DNA of 64,000 bases from an uncultured Anaerolineae bacterium (GCA_903875215.1 CAIQVH010000021.1:62001-126000), one strand, 5' to 3'; shown: positions 8,946 through 17,808, counted from the first letter of the stretch. Program-made: numbers and translations. The notes: generated by a model not told the origin, from the sequence alone.

Positions 8946-10121
8946 TTATGCCGGCAGCAGGTCGGTTTGCAGCTCGTCCAGGCCAATCAACCCGGCGCCG
9001 GGAGGTACCTCGCAGCCTTTGTGACGCAGAAAATCTTCCATGGCGGTCAAAAACTCCACCAGGTATTCGTCCTCGGCGGCCTTGCCCAGGTGTCCAACGC
9101 GGAAGATTTGGCCGGCCAACGCGCCAAAAGCCCCGCCAATCGCCATGCCGCGTTCATCTGCCAGCCACTGCATCAGCTCATGCACGCTGAATTCGGGCCG
9201 CGCGCACACCCCGGTCACAATCGGCGAGGCCGTATCTTCTGGCGCATACAGGGTAAAACCCAGGTTCTCCAGGCCGCGCCGCACGATCTGGCTGGCGCGG
9301 GCATACTTGGCATAATGCGCCTCCAGCCCGCCGCGCAGGATGCGCCGCATACTGGCGCGCACCGCCAGGATGATATTAACCGGCATGGTCACCGGCGAGG
9401 GGTGCCAGCTGCCCCACTCGGCGGCATATTGGCGCCAGGTGCGCAGGTTGAGGTACCAGCCGTGCCCGGCCGCGGGCTGGCTGTCTACCAGCTCCCAGGC
9501 GCGCGGGCTGACGCTGATGAACCCCACCCCTGGCATGGCCTCCAGGCATTTGTTGGCCGAGGTGATGCAGACATCCACGCCCCACTCATCCACCCGGATC
9601 TCCACCCCGCCCATCGAAGAAACCGTATCCACCACCAGGATTCGCCCGGCCTCGCGCACCACCGCCGCCAGTTCACGCAGCGGATTCAAGATCGATGTGC
9701 CGGTTTCGTGATGCACCAGCGCCACCACGCGCGCCTCGGGATGTTCGCGCAGCAGCCGGCGCAAGACCTGTGGATCGAGCGGTTCGCCCAGCGCTGCGGT
9801 AAAGGGCACAATCTGCGCCTGGTAGCCGTTGGCAATATCCACCAGCCGGTCGCCAAAAAAACCATTCGTGCCGATAATCACCTTTTCGCCGCTGCGCACC
9901 AGGCTGCCGATCGCCATATCCAAAAGCGCAGAAGCCGGGCCGGGGATGATAAAAAGGTCATTGTGGGTCTGGAAAAACTGGCGCAGCAGGCTGAGCGTTT
10001 CACGATAAATTTCCATGTAATCTGGCCCAAAATGGCGCAACACCGGCGTGGACATGGCCAACAGCACGTCTTCGTCGACATCGCCGGGGCCGGGGGTGAA
10101 AAGTTTATAATGAGTGGGCAT
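8946..10121 (-). CDS. Class V aminotransferase (alanine-glyoxylate/serine-pyruvate type)
   Basis: This 391-residue PLP enzyme opens with the family start motif (MPTHYKLFTPGPGDV) and has the Schiff-base lysine near residue 190 in SANKCLEAMPG, preceded by the PLP-binding VVDTVSSMGG strand. Relatives include alanine:glyoxylate, serine:pyruvate and 2-aminoethylphosphonate aminotransferases, and the amino donor cannot be chosen from sequence. The ATG at 10121 has AAGGA upstream. The ior gene begins 10 bases downstream, so the pair probably turns an amino acid into a 2-oxo acid and then an acyl-CoA. An upstream -10 box and a palindrome of Crp/Fnr geometry suggest control by the neighbouring regulator. 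Confidence 0.9.
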   Translation of the reverse strand: MPTHYKLFTPGPGDVDEDVLLAMSTPVLRHFGPDYMEIYRETLSLLRQFFQTHNDLFIIPGPASALLDMAIGSLVRSGEKVIIGTNGFFGDRLVDIANGYQAQIVPFTAALGEPLDPQVLRRLLREHPEARVVALVHHETGTSILNPLRELAAVVREAGRILVVDTVSSMGGVEIRVDEWGVDVCITSANKCLEAMPGVGFISVSPRAWELVDSQPAAGHGWYLNLRTWRQYAAEWGSWHPSPVTMPVNIILAVRASMRRILRGGLEAHYAKYARASQIVRRGLENLGFTLYAPEDTASPIVTGVCARPEFSVHELMQWLADERGMAIGGAFGALAGQIFRVGHLGKAAEDEYLVEFLTAMEDFLRHKGCEVPPGAGLIGLDELQTDLLPA

Positions 10122-10155
10122 AGCAATTCCTTTCACGAGTGTGTGGATGAAAGGA

Positions 10156-10161
10156 ATCATA
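10156..10161 (-). promoter_or_regulatory. -10 box of the aminotransferase-ior operon
   Basis: TATGAT on the minus strand predicts transcription start near 10149, giving a 28-base leader with its AAGGA ribosome site. No good -35 hexamer is present, as expected for an activator-dependent promoter. Confidence 0.45.
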
Positions 10162-10183
10162 CAGGAAAAGCCCCAATTATTTA

Positions 10184-10197
10184 GTAGCGGCGGCTAC
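10184..10197. promoter_or_regulatory. Fnr-geometry palindrome, candidate Crp/Fnr operator
   Basis: GTAGC-GGCG-GCTAC has two 5-bp arms and a 4-base spacer, the same layout as Fnr/Dnr-type sites. Its centre is 41.5 bases upstream of the predicted start of the aminotransferase-ior transcript, the class II activation position. The Crp/Fnr-family gene ends 50 bases away at 10247. Confidence 0.4.
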
Positions 10198-10246
10198 AAT
10201 TTTTAATAATACCTGCTTGCGTGATTGTAATGCCCCACTTCAGCCG

Positions 10247-10933
10247 CTAAACCGTTTCGATCAGCCGTTTCAAGGCTGGAAAATCGGCAATTTCGAGAGT
10301 CTTCTTGGAGAAATGCGTCAGGATGCCCAGCTTTTTCAGGCGGCTGATGGCCTTGGTAACCGTCACCCGGTGGACGCCCATTAAACGGGCAATATCTGTC
10401 TGTGTCAGACCGGGCTGAATGCTGACTTGAGGCGGAGCCTTGGCCAGATCCACACCCTTGAAGCGAATCAGGTAGACCAGCATCTTGCAGACGCGCAGGA
10501 AGTTATCGCTTTCCAGGCTGTCTTGCAACAAAACCCCATACATGCGGATTTTGTAGGCGGAAGCGCGGATCAGCTCAAGCAGCAGGTGCGGCTGTTGGTG
10601 CGCGATCACCCCTTCCAGCAGGTTGCGCCCGAAGAAGAAGACGACACAATCGGTGCGGGCTCCCACGCTGGCTTCGTCGCTCTCGCCGGGGACAAAACAG
10701 GAAACTTCGCCAAAAACGCAACCCGGCCCGAGATAGAAAAGCACTTTCTCCGGGCCGTGCGAGGTGTACAGGGGGGTTTCCACAATCCCCTCTTCAATGT
10801 AGTAAATCCCGTCCACGGCGTCTTCCAGGCCAATGATTTTGCTGCCCTTCGGAAAGGTGTGACGTACTCCCAGCGCGGTAATCGCGCCCCAGGACGGACA
10901 GAGATTTTCAAAAAAAGGCAGTTGAAATTGCAT
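10247..10933 (-). CDS. Crp/Fnr-family transcriptional regulator
   Basis: This 228-residue regulator has a cyclic-nucleotide-binding beta-roll (about residues 20-130; FPKGSKIIGLEDAVDGIYYI, LFYLGPGCVFGEVSCF), a dimer helix and a winged HTH near residues 165-205 (LTQTDIARLMGVHRVTVTKAI). It lacks the N-terminal Cys cluster of Fnr. The R-E-T of Crp's recognition helix reads R-V-T here, so a DNA site unlike TGTGA is expected. Two ATGs are adjacent; the second (10933) is better spaced from AAAAGGAG and was chosen. It is divergent from the secreted NBR1-domain gene and sits upstream of the aminotransferase-ior operon, its likely target. The ligand is unknown. Confidence 0.9.
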   Translation of the reverse strand: MQFQLPFFENLCPSWGAITALGVRHTFPKGSKIIGLEDAVDGIYYIEEGIVETPLYTSHGPEKVLFYLGPGCVFGEVSCFVPGESDEASVGARTDCVVFFFGRNLLEGVIAHQQPHLLLELIRASAYKIRMYGVLLQDSLESDNFLRVCKMLVYLIRFKGVDLAKAPPQVSIQPGLTQTDIARLMGVHRVTVTKAISRLKKLGILTHFSKKTLEIADFPALKRLIETV

Positions 10934-10956
10934 CATTCTCCTTTTGGACAGGCCTG

Positions 10957-10987
10957 ATTTTAGCCCAACCCGCGCGATTCTGCGCGG
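10957..10987 (-). promoter_or_regulatory. Promoter region of the Crp/Fnr gene with overlapping inverted repeat
   Basis: A TAAAAT -10 box (10957-10962) on the minus strand lies 24 bases before the ATG. An inverted repeat CCGCGC-N6-GCGCGG at 10970-10987 covers the expected -35 region, a position suited to repression or autoregulation. A near-identical repeat is in the gyrA leader (34276-34293). Confidence 0.3.
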
Positions 10988-11024
10988 ACTGCGTTTCAGG
11001 TGCATTACCGCGCCGCCGGGGTGA

Positions 11025-11053
11025 TTGAATTTGCCTGCTGACCGGCTTATGAT
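11025..11053 (+). promoter_or_regulatory. Sigma-70-type promoter of the NBR1-domain gene
   Basis: TTGAAT (11025-11030), a 17-base spacer and TATGAT (11048-11053) predict a start near 11060 and a 75-base leader ending in a perfect AGGAGG ribosome site. Confidence 0.55.
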
Positions 11054-11134
11054 GAAAATGGCCGGTTTATGGGGATTGGCCGGAATTGTTCCGCCTGTTT
11101 TTTCGGGCGACGAAGGTTCCAGGAGGTCGAACCG

Positions 11135-13900
11135 ATGAAAACTCAAAGAATGATCCTGTCTGTCCTGCTCCTGGCAGGGCTGTTGATGTTGCCGCTGCCT
11201 GCCTCGCGGGCTTCGCAAGCGCTTGGAACGGTTTTCGATTTTACGGCGAATGCCGCTTATGCCAGCTGGCAAAGCGGCGCCGGGACATTGCCCTTCCCCG
11301 GCACCAGCGGGGACGCGCGTGGCATGGCCCAGCTGGATTCTGCTCCAGTGCTGGAAGATGGCACAGTGGCGGCGCCCGGTCTGCTGATGGTGCCCCAGGA
11401 CAGGTACAACGGTTATCTCCAGGGCATCTACCCCGAATTTCTGGTGCAAAAAGGTGACCGGTTTCAGACGATCGTCAACTGCGCCTATGGCGCGACCGGC
11501 TGTTATGTCACCTTCCGGCTCGATATTCTGACTGCTGGCGGCGCGCCGCGCATTCTCTGGCAGTGGAAGGAGAAACACGAAGGACGCTACTATGCGGCTG
11601 ACCTGGACTTGAGCGCGCTGGCCGGGCAAAAAGTGCGCTTCGTGCTGACTCTGCTCGCCACCGGTTCCGCTTCCGGCGACCGGGCGCTGTGGGTCGCCCC
11701 ACGCCTGGTTCGCCCCGGCAATGGACAGACGCCGCTGCCTTCCATCACACCGACCTCCACGCCGTTTTCCACGCCTCCGCCCGTCACCCCGACGAGCTGC
11801 AACCGCGCCGCGCTGGTCTCAGATCTGACCGTGCGTGATGGCACCACCTTTGCGCCCGGCGCCGCTTTTACCAAAAGCTGGCGGCTGAAAAACATCGGCA
11901 ACTGCACCTGGACGAAATCTTATGCCCTGCTCTTTTACAGCGGCGAGCAAATGAGCGCACCAACTGTCGTCACACTGCCCTGGAGTGTGGCCCCCGGCCA
12001 GACGGTTGATCTTGCCGTGGATGCTGTCGCTCCGTTGACGGACGGTACACATCGCAGTGAGTGGATCCTGCGCTCGGCTTCCGGCGCGCTCTTCGGCGCC
12101 GGGGCTATCGGCGCCAGCCCGATCTGGCTGCAGATCAACGTGACCGGCAGCGCGCCAGCGTCCGGTTCAGGCTATGATTTCGTCACCAATGTCTGCGCGG
12201 CGCAGTGGCAGAGCGGTGCAGGTGTGCTGCCTTGCCCGGCGGCCAGCGCAGATACGCGCGGCTTCGCGTTGGCGCAGTCCCTGCCAGCCCTGGAAGACGG
12301 CTCCACCAGCGCCTCGGGCTTGTTGACTGTTCCGCAGAACAAGCTCAACGGCTACATCCAGGGCATTTATCCTGCCTTTACCGTACAGCCCGGCGACCGG
12401 TTCCAGGCGCTGGTCGGATGTGAAGCGCAGGCCAGCTGCTATGTCACCTTGCGGTTGGAATACCTGACTCCGGGCGGCGCGCCGCGTATTTTCTGGCAGT
12501 GGAAGGAAAAAAATGATGGCCACACCTATCGCGTCAACCTGGATCTGACCTCGCTCGCCGGCCAGAGTCTGCGCTTTGTCCTGACCACGCTCGCCAGCGG
12601 TTCACCGATTGGCGACCGCGCCGTCTGGGCGGAACCTCGCATCGTGCGCCCCGGCCTGCCAGTCACAGCCACCGCCCAGCCCTCCACCACCGGCTGGAAT
12701 ACTTTCAGCAACCCGGCCTATGGTTTTCAGTTCAAAACCCCGCCCGGGACGATTCTCAACAGCCAGAGCAACACTGCCGCGCAGCTGACCCTGCCCATGC
12801 TCTCGACCGGGACGAACTTGACCAGTAAAACCCTCGACCTGAAGGTGGTTGAGGGCCTCAGCACTTGCTCGGTCGCGCTCACTCACGGCGCACCCGGCGG
12901 AATTTCGCAGACGCAGAATATCAGCCTGAACGGCCTCAACTTTGTCAAAGTGGAGGGAACCGAGCGGGGCGCCGGGCAGATCTACCAGTACACGGCCTAC
13001 TCCACTGCCAAAGGCAATGCCTGCCTGACGTTGATGTTCATCCTGCGCTCCGGCCAGCCCGGCTTCTACGACCCACCACGCCCGGTTTTTGATACGCTGC
13101 TCGAAACAGCCATCATCTCGCAGGTGCTCGGCACCTTCAGCTGGCCGGCCCTGGCCCAGACTTCTGTCGCCCAGGGCCCCTATGCCGTCTTCCTGGTCCC
13201 GTCTGGAGGCACGCTGATTGCCTATGCCGCTGCCGGGGCCAACAACCCGACTACCGCTGAGCTGTCCTCCAGCCGCAAGGACCTGTATTTTGGAAATTCC
13301 CTCAACCTGGCGGATGGCAGCCGCTGGGTGGAACTCCGCCTCGATGATGGCAGCAGCGGTTGGGTCGATTTCCAGTCTTTGACTGAATCGGTTACGCCAG
13401 AACAATTTGTGGCCGATCCGCGCCCGGTGGCGCGAATTGAGCAGCTCAAGCAGGCGGTCAACGCGGCGGATGGGGAGTTGCTCGCCACGCTCGTCAGCCC
13501 CCGCCACGGGCTGCGCATCTCGTATCATGGCAGTTTTGGCCCGGGCCTGGTGTTCATGCCCGCCCAGGTGCGCGGTTTGTTCAGCAGTACCGAGTCGCTC
13601 AGCTGGGGCACACGCGGTGCGAGCGGCCTGGAAGCGGTCGGGACGTTCTCCGACATCATCCGGCCCGATCTGCTCGCTACTTTGAACGCGGCTTACCAAC
13701 TGCACGCCAATGATCCGTTGCATGCGCGCATGTACCTGGAGCCCTGGCCGGGTATCTACCAGAACATTCCATACTTTGCCGTGCTCAAGCCTGCTGCGAC
13801 GGAAGATAGCCTGGACTGGCGCATCTGGCTGGCCGGTTTTGAATATGTGGATGGCACGCCCTACCTTGTCAGCCTGATTCAATACATCTGGGAACCCTAA
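11135..13900 (+). CDS. Secreted multidomain protein with NBR1-type Ig-like domain
   Basis: This is a 921-residue exported protein. Residues 1-30 are a signal peptide ending near PASRASQA. Two copies of one module of about 160 residues follow, at about 35-195 and 345-505, sharing WQSGAG, GYIQGIYP/GYLQGIYP, GDRFQ and APRI[FL]WQWKEK. Between them, at about 222-337, lies an NBR1-type Ig-like domain (FTKSWRLKNIGNCTWTKSY, APGQTVDLAVD). A Thr/Pro linker joins the first module to it. Residues about 690-755 look like an SH3-like fold (RWVELRLDDGSSGWVDF). No anchor or sortase motif is visible. The repeated module is unknown to me; a carbohydrate- or wall-binding beta-sandwich is a guess. ATG 11135 has AGGAGG at ideal spacing. 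Confidence 0.8.
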   Translation: MKTQRMILSVLLLAGLLMLPLPASRASQALGTVFDFTANAAYASWQSGAGTLPFPGTSGDARGMAQLDSAPVLEDGTVAAPGLLMVPQDRYNGYLQGIYPEFLVQKGDRFQTIVNCAYGATGCYVTFRLDILTAGGAPRILWQWKEKHEGRYYAADLDLSALAGQKVRFVLTLLATGSASGDRALWVAPRLVRPGNGQTPLPSITPTSTPFSTPPPVTPTSCNRAALVSDLTVRDGTTFAPGAAFTKSWRLKNIGNCTWTKSYALLFYSGEQMSAPTVVTLPWSVAPGQTVDLAVDAVAPLTDGTHRSEWILRSASGALFGAGAIGASPIWLQINVTGSAPASGSGYDFVTNVCAAQWQSGAGVLPCPAASADTRGFALAQSLPALEDGSTSASGLLTVPQNKLNGYIQGIYPAFTVQPGDRFQALVGCEAQASCYVTLRLEYLTPGGAPRIFWQWKEKNDGHTYRVNLDLTSLAGQSLRFVLTTLASGSPIGDRAVWAEPRIVRPGLPVTATAQPSTTGWNTFSNPAYGFQFKTPPGTILNSQSNTAAQLTLPMLSTGTNLTSKTLDLKVVEGLSTCSVALTHGAPGGISQTQNISLNGLNFVKVEGTERGAGQIYQYTAYSTAKGNACLTLMFILRSGQPGFYDPPRPVFDTLLETAIISQVLGTFSWPALAQTSVAQGPYAVFLVPSGGTLIAYAAAGANNPTTAELSSSRKDLYFGNSLNLADGSRWVELRLDDGSSGWVDFQSLTESVTPEQFVADPRPVARIEQLKQAVNAADGELLATLVSPRHGLRISYHGSFGPGLVFMPAQVRGLFSSTESLSWGTRGASGLEAVGTFSDIIRPDLLATLNAAYQLHANDPLHARMYLEPWPGIYQNIPYFAVLKPAATEDSLDWRIWLAGFEYVDGTPYLVSLIQYIWEP

Positions 13901-13962
13901 AACGGGCGGCGGCAGGATCCCTGCGGCTACAGGGCAGAGAATGGGAAAGATACTTCAAGGAA

Positions 13963-13971
13963 TGATATACT
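13963..13971 (+). promoter_or_regulatory. Extended -10 promoter of the peptide ABC importer
   Basis: TGA-TATACT is an extended -10 element and would give a leader of about 165 bases before the substrate-binding-protein gene. The rest of 13901-14143 shows no gene. Confidence 0.35.
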
Positions 13972-14143
13972 CGCGTCACAAATCAAATCCGACGGGCCAG
14001 CCATTTCAGGCGGAAGTAGACCCTCAGTTCCAAACACGAAGTATTAGCTGCGCGTTGCCGTGGCCGCCCCGCGGGCTTTAATCGGAATGGCCATTGCCTG
14101 GCAAAACCGGGCAGTTGCACCAATTTTTGTCTGAGGGAGCCCC

Positions 14144-15850
14144 ATGCCGCCCAAAGTTGCCGCCCCACTTGCCCTGACTTTTGCACTGCTTGCCAGCCTG
14201 CTGGCTGGCTGTGGCCCCGCCGCCTCGCAAACCGCCATCCCCTCAAAAACCAGCGTGACCATTGTCATTCCCGAAGACCCGCCCAGCTTTAACCCAAGCG
14301 TGGGCGATACCGGTTATGACGCTCTGGTGCTCAACCTGGTCATGCTTGGCCTGACCGGAATTGACCCGCAGGGAAATATCTACCCCGAACTGGCTGCGGA
14401 ACTGCCCACTCGTGAAAATGGGCTGGTGACGGTTGATGAATCTGCCGGGACAATGTCGGTTACCTGGAAACTGCGCACGGATATTGTCTGGTCAGACGGT
14501 GTGCCCTTCAGCGCCGATGATGTCGTCTTCACCTGGCAGGCCATCACCGATCCGGTCAACGGGCTGTGGGTGCGCGGCATTGATGCGGTCGACTCGCTTG
14601 AAAAGGTGGACAGCCAGACGGTCATTTTCCACTACAACAGTATTTACCCTTCCTACCTGACCCAATTGGGGGGTGAACAGCTGGCAATCTGGCCGGTCCA
14701 TTACTGCAAAATCGAACAGGGTTTTGCCGCCTGGGATTGCGGCCGCCAGCCGCTCAGCACCGGGCCCTTTGTCTTGAAGGAATGGGCCAGCGGGGAGAGA
14801 ATGATCTTCACCCGCAACGAGAAATACTTCCAGCCGGGCAAGCCCGCCATCGACGAGGTGATCATCAAAATCGTGCCGGATGACGCCGTGATGAAGCAGA
14901 TGATGTTAAAGGGTGACGCGGATATCTTCATGTGGGTTTCGGAAACGATTGCCGCCGAATTTCAAAAATCAGAGAATGTCAAAGTCAGCCTGGCCGCAGA
15001 CAATCGCTGGGCTTTGCGCCTGTGGCCAAATCGCGCTGCCCGCGGCGAAATTGATCCGCTGGCGCACCCGCACCCCATTTTTGCCGATCCTCAGGTCCGC
15101 CAGGCCATCCGCATGGCGATTGATGTGGATACCCTCATCCAAACTGCCTTCCAGGGTTTCAGCCAGCCGGTTTGGACGGAATTCCACCGCGCCCCCTATG
15201 CCTGTGACATAGCCCGACCGGAATATAACCCGCAAAAAGCCGCTGCCCTGCTGGAAGCCGCCGGCTGGCAGGATAGTGATGGCGATGGAGTGCGCGAATG
15301 CCGTGCCTGCCAGAACGCTGCCCCAGGCGCCCTGATGCAAGCGGAACTGGCCACCTATCCTGAATACGGCGAACCCATGCTGCTCGCCCAGCAACTGATC
15401 GCCGAAATGCTCAAAAAAATCGGGCTGGATCTTAACCTGGTCACCGTGGAAGGCAGCCTGATGTGGGCCGACCTGGCCAGCGGCGGCACCGAACAAAGCG
15501 GAAATTACGACCTCGACCTGGTGGATGATGGCTATTCCGGCATCGACCCAAGCGATTTCCTGACCGAAATCTATACTTCATCAGCCAGCCAGCCGGGCAA
15601 CGGCATGAACTTCGTCCGATACCAGAATGCCGATGCCGATGCCCTGATCCAACAAACTTACAGCCTGGACGAATCACAGCGCAAAACCGCCTTTTGCCAG
15701 CTGGCGCAGCTCTTCGATCAGGACCTGCCCAACATCCCGCTGGTCTCCATCATCAACGCCGACGCCTACAATGCGCGCCTGGAAAACATCATCTCCAACA
15801 GCAACGATGTCGTCACCTGGAACGTCGCAGATTGGCAGGTTCGGAAGTGA
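14144..15850 (+). CDS. Peptide/nickel-type ABC transporter substrate-binding lipoprotein
   Basis: This is a 568-residue family 5 solute-binding protein. Residues 1-23 are a lipoprotein signal with lipobox LLAGC (Cys23), so it should be membrane-tethered outside the cell. The family start EDPPSFNP, the W-x-LR-x-DI-x-WSDG-x-PF signature (near 107-122) and VVFTWQAI are all present. An EF-hand-like DSDGDGVRE loop occurs at about 377-385. Oligopeptides are the usual cargo, but sugars and nickel are also known. GAGGGAG precedes the ATG. The stop overlaps the next ATG (TGATG), coupling it to the permease. Confidence 0.92.
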   Translation: MPPKVAAPLALTFALLASLLAGCGPAASQTAIPSKTSVTIVIPEDPPSFNPSVGDTGYDALVLNLVMLGLTGIDPQGNIYPELAAELPTRENGLVTVDESAGTMSVTWKLRTDIVWSDGVPFSADDVVFTWQAITDPVNGLWVRGIDAVDSLEKVDSQTVIFHYNSIYPSYLTQLGGEQLAIWPVHYCKIEQGFAAWDCGRQPLSTGPFVLKEWASGERMIFTRNEKYFQPGKPAIDEVIIKIVPDDAVMKQMMLKGDADIFMWVSETIAAEFQKSENVKVSLAADNRWALRLWPNRAARGEIDPLAHPHPIFADPQVRQAIRMAIDVDTLIQTAFQGFSQPVWTEFHRAPYACDIARPEYNPQKAAALLEAAGWQDSDGDGVRECRACQNAAPGALMQAELATYPEYGEPMLLAQQLIAEMLKKIGLDLNLVTVEGSLMWADLASGGTEQSGNYDLDLVDDGYSGIDPSDFLTEIYTSSASQPGNGMNFVRYQNADADALIQQTYSLDESQRKTAFCQLAQLFDQDLPNIPLVSIINADAYNARLENIISNSNDVVTWNVADWQVRK

Positions 15851-16884
15851 TGCCTTACGCCTTGCGCCGTCTGGCGCAGGCTATCGTCCTGGTTTTCCTG
15901 CTCAGCCTGGCCTTCTTTGCGCTGGTCAACCTGGCTCCCGGCGGTCCGCTGGCTGGTCAGGGACATTCCCGCCAAATGCGACCCGAACAGGCCGAGCGCC
16001 TCAGGCGCCAGTTTGGCCTGGACCGCCCGCTGCCCACCCAGTACCTGATCTGGCTGGTTGGAAATGACTGGATGCAGGTCGACACCGATGGCGATGGCCG
16101 CCTCGACGCGCCTGGCGCCCGCCTGGGCATTTTACGCGGTGACTTTGGCTTTTCCTTCCGTACCCGCACCCCCGTCCTCGACGAAATCTCCAGCCGCCTG
16201 CCTAACACTCTGCTGCTGATGGGTGTGACCATGCTGGTGGCGCTACTGCTCGCCATCCCCGTTGGCATCCTCTCGGCTGTCAGGCAGTATTCGCTCTTCG
16301 ATATCACTGCCACCACGCTCTCTTTCGCCGGCCAGGCCCTGCCCGAATTCTGGCTCGGCATGCTGCTGATCATCCTCTTCTACGTCACCTTAAAAAACCC
16401 TCTGACAGGCGGCCCGCTGCTTCCGGCAGGCGGCATGTACGACCAGGAAACCTTCTCCCTCACCGACCGCCTCGCTCACCTGATTCTGCCCGTCGCCACT
16501 GGCGCGCTCGGCTGGGTCGCCTGGTATTCGCGCTTCCTGCGCGCTTCCATGTTGGAAGTCATTCACCAGGATTACATGCGCACCGCGCGCGCCAAGGGCC
16601 TGCCCGAAGTGCTGGTCATTTACAAACATGCCCTGCGCAATGCTCTTATCCCACTCGTTACCATGTTCGCCCTCGACCTGCCGACCATCTTCGGCGGCGC
16701 AATCTTCGTCGAAATGCTTTTTTCCTGGCCCGGCATGGGACGTCTCTATTACCAGGCCGCCTCCCAGCGCGATTACCCTGTGCTGCTGGCCATTCTGATT
16801 ATCAGCGCCGGCTTCATGATCCTCTCCAGCCTGCTTGCGGATCTCGTCTATGCAGCTCTCGATCCCAGAATTCGATACGATTAG
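15850..16884 (+). CDS. Peptide-type ABC transporter permease, DppB/OppB family
   Basis: This 344-residue inner-membrane permease has one N-terminal membrane helix (IVLVFLLSLAFFALVNLAPG), an external segment, then about five helices and the EAA-type loop (ARAKGLPEVLVIYKHALRNA) near 250 that contacts the ATPase. It ends in the family tail YAALDPRIRYD. The external segment carries a DTDGDGRLD loop (residues 78-86) that looks like a calcium-binding EF-hand loop and echoes one in the binding protein. ATG 15850 overlaps the upstream stop codon. Confidence 0.93.
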   Translation: MPYALRRLAQAIVLVFLLSLAFFALVNLAPGGPLAGQGHSRQMRPEQAERLRRQFGLDRPLPTQYLIWLVGNDWMQVDTDGDGRLDAPGARLGILRGDFGFSFRTRTPVLDEISSRLPNTLLLMGVTMLVALLLAIPVGILSAVRQYSLFDITATTLSFAGQALPEFWLGMLLIILFYVTLKNPLTGGPLLPAGGMYDQETFSLTDRLAHLILPVATGALGWVAWYSRFLRASMLEVIHQDYMRTARAKGLPEVLVIYKHALRNALIPLVTMFALDLPTIFGGAIFVEMLFSWPGMGRLYYQAASQRDYPVLLAILIISAGFMILSSLLADLVYAALDPRIRYD

Positions 16885-17773
16885 CAGCCTCGCCGCCCAG
16901 AATAACATCTGGCGCCGCTTTCGCCGCCATCCCGGGGCCGTTTTTGGCGCGCTGCTCCTGACGTTGCTGATTGCCGCCATCCTGCTGGCCCCGCTTTCCC
17001 CCTACAACCCAGAAGCCTCATCCCCGGCCGAAGCCTACCAGGCCCCCTCCCTCGCCCACCCAATGGGCACCGATGCCCTCGGGCGCGACCAGCTCACCCG
17101 CCTGCTCTACGGCGGACGGGTTTCGATGACCGTCGGACTGATGGTCGTCATTATCACTGTTTGCATCGGCGTCACGGTCGGCGCCCTGGCGGGCTACTTC
17201 GGCGGCGCGCTCGACAACATCCTGATGCGCATCACCGACGCCGCCCTGACCCTGCCCACCTACCTGGTGCTGATTCTGCTCGCCTCCATTCTGCGCGAAC
17301 TCTCCACCTCCTTCTTCAAAGAAAACAACCTCCTGACAATTGCCCTGGTGATCGGTCTGCTCTCATGGATGACCTCCGCGCGCCTGACGCGCGCCCTATT
17401 CCTGACCTTGCGTGACCAGACCTACGTCCAGGCAGCACGCAGCCTGGGCGCCAGCAACCGGCGCATCATCCTGACCCACATCCTGCCCAACAGCCTGGGC
17501 CCGCTCATCGTCGAAGCCACCCTCGAGCTGGGCTACGCCATTATCGAAGAATCCGGCCTCAGCTTCCTGGGTTTTGGAATCCAGCCGCCCACACCTTCCT
17601 GGGGCAATCTGCTCTCCAACGCCCAGGCTCACTTCACCGATCACCCCTGGCTCGCAATCTTCCCCGGCCTGCTGATCTTCATCACCATCATTTCGGTCAA
17701 CTACATTGGAGACGGCCTGCGTGATGCCTACGACCCGCACAAAGTCCTCGAACAAGTCGGCGAAGTGTTCTAG
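16850..17773 (+). CDS. Peptide-type ABC transporter permease, DppC/OppC family
   Basis: This 307-residue permease partners the DppB-like protein. It has the N-terminal family segment (WRRFRRHPGAVFGALLL), the HPMGTDALGRDQLTRLLYGGR signature near 70-90 and the EAA loop (AARSLGASNRRIILTHILPN). It ends with GDGLRDAYDP. The ATG at 16850 overlaps the end of dppB by 35 bases; a TTG at 16835 in the same frame is an alternative. No oppD/oppF-type ATPase gene follows: the next gene is a methyltransferase. The ATPases must be encoded elsewhere. Confidence 0.92.
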   Translation: MQLSIPEFDTISSLAAQNNIWRRFRRHPGAVFGALLLTLLIAAILLAPLSPYNPEASSPAEAYQAPSLAHPMGTDALGRDQLTRLLYGGRVSMTVGLMVVIITVCIGVTVGALAGYFGGALDNILMRITDAALTLPTYLVLILLASILRELSTSFFKENNLLTIALVIGLLSWMTSARLTRALFLTLRDQTYVQAARSLGASNRRIILTHILPNSLGPLIVEATLELGYAIIEESGLSFLGFGIQPPTPSWGNLLSNAQAHFTDHPWLAIFPGLLIFITIISVNYIGDGLRDAYDPHKVLEQVGEVF

Positions 17774-17808
17774 GCAACCCGGCCGCCCCAACTCACCCAA
17801 GAGGAAAC

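Noticed and set aside
8736-10184. Open frame of 482 codons on the plus strand
   Set aside because: It lies antisense to the end of the ior gene and the whole aminotransferase gene, both of which have clear motifs and ribosome sites.
12602-13882. Open frame of 426 codons on the minus strand
   Set aside because: It is antisense to the secreted NBR1-domain gene and has no ribosome site.
13912-13924. GCAGG-ATC-CCTGC as a terminator of the NBR1-domain gene
   Set aside because: The 5-bp stem is weak and no T-run follows.
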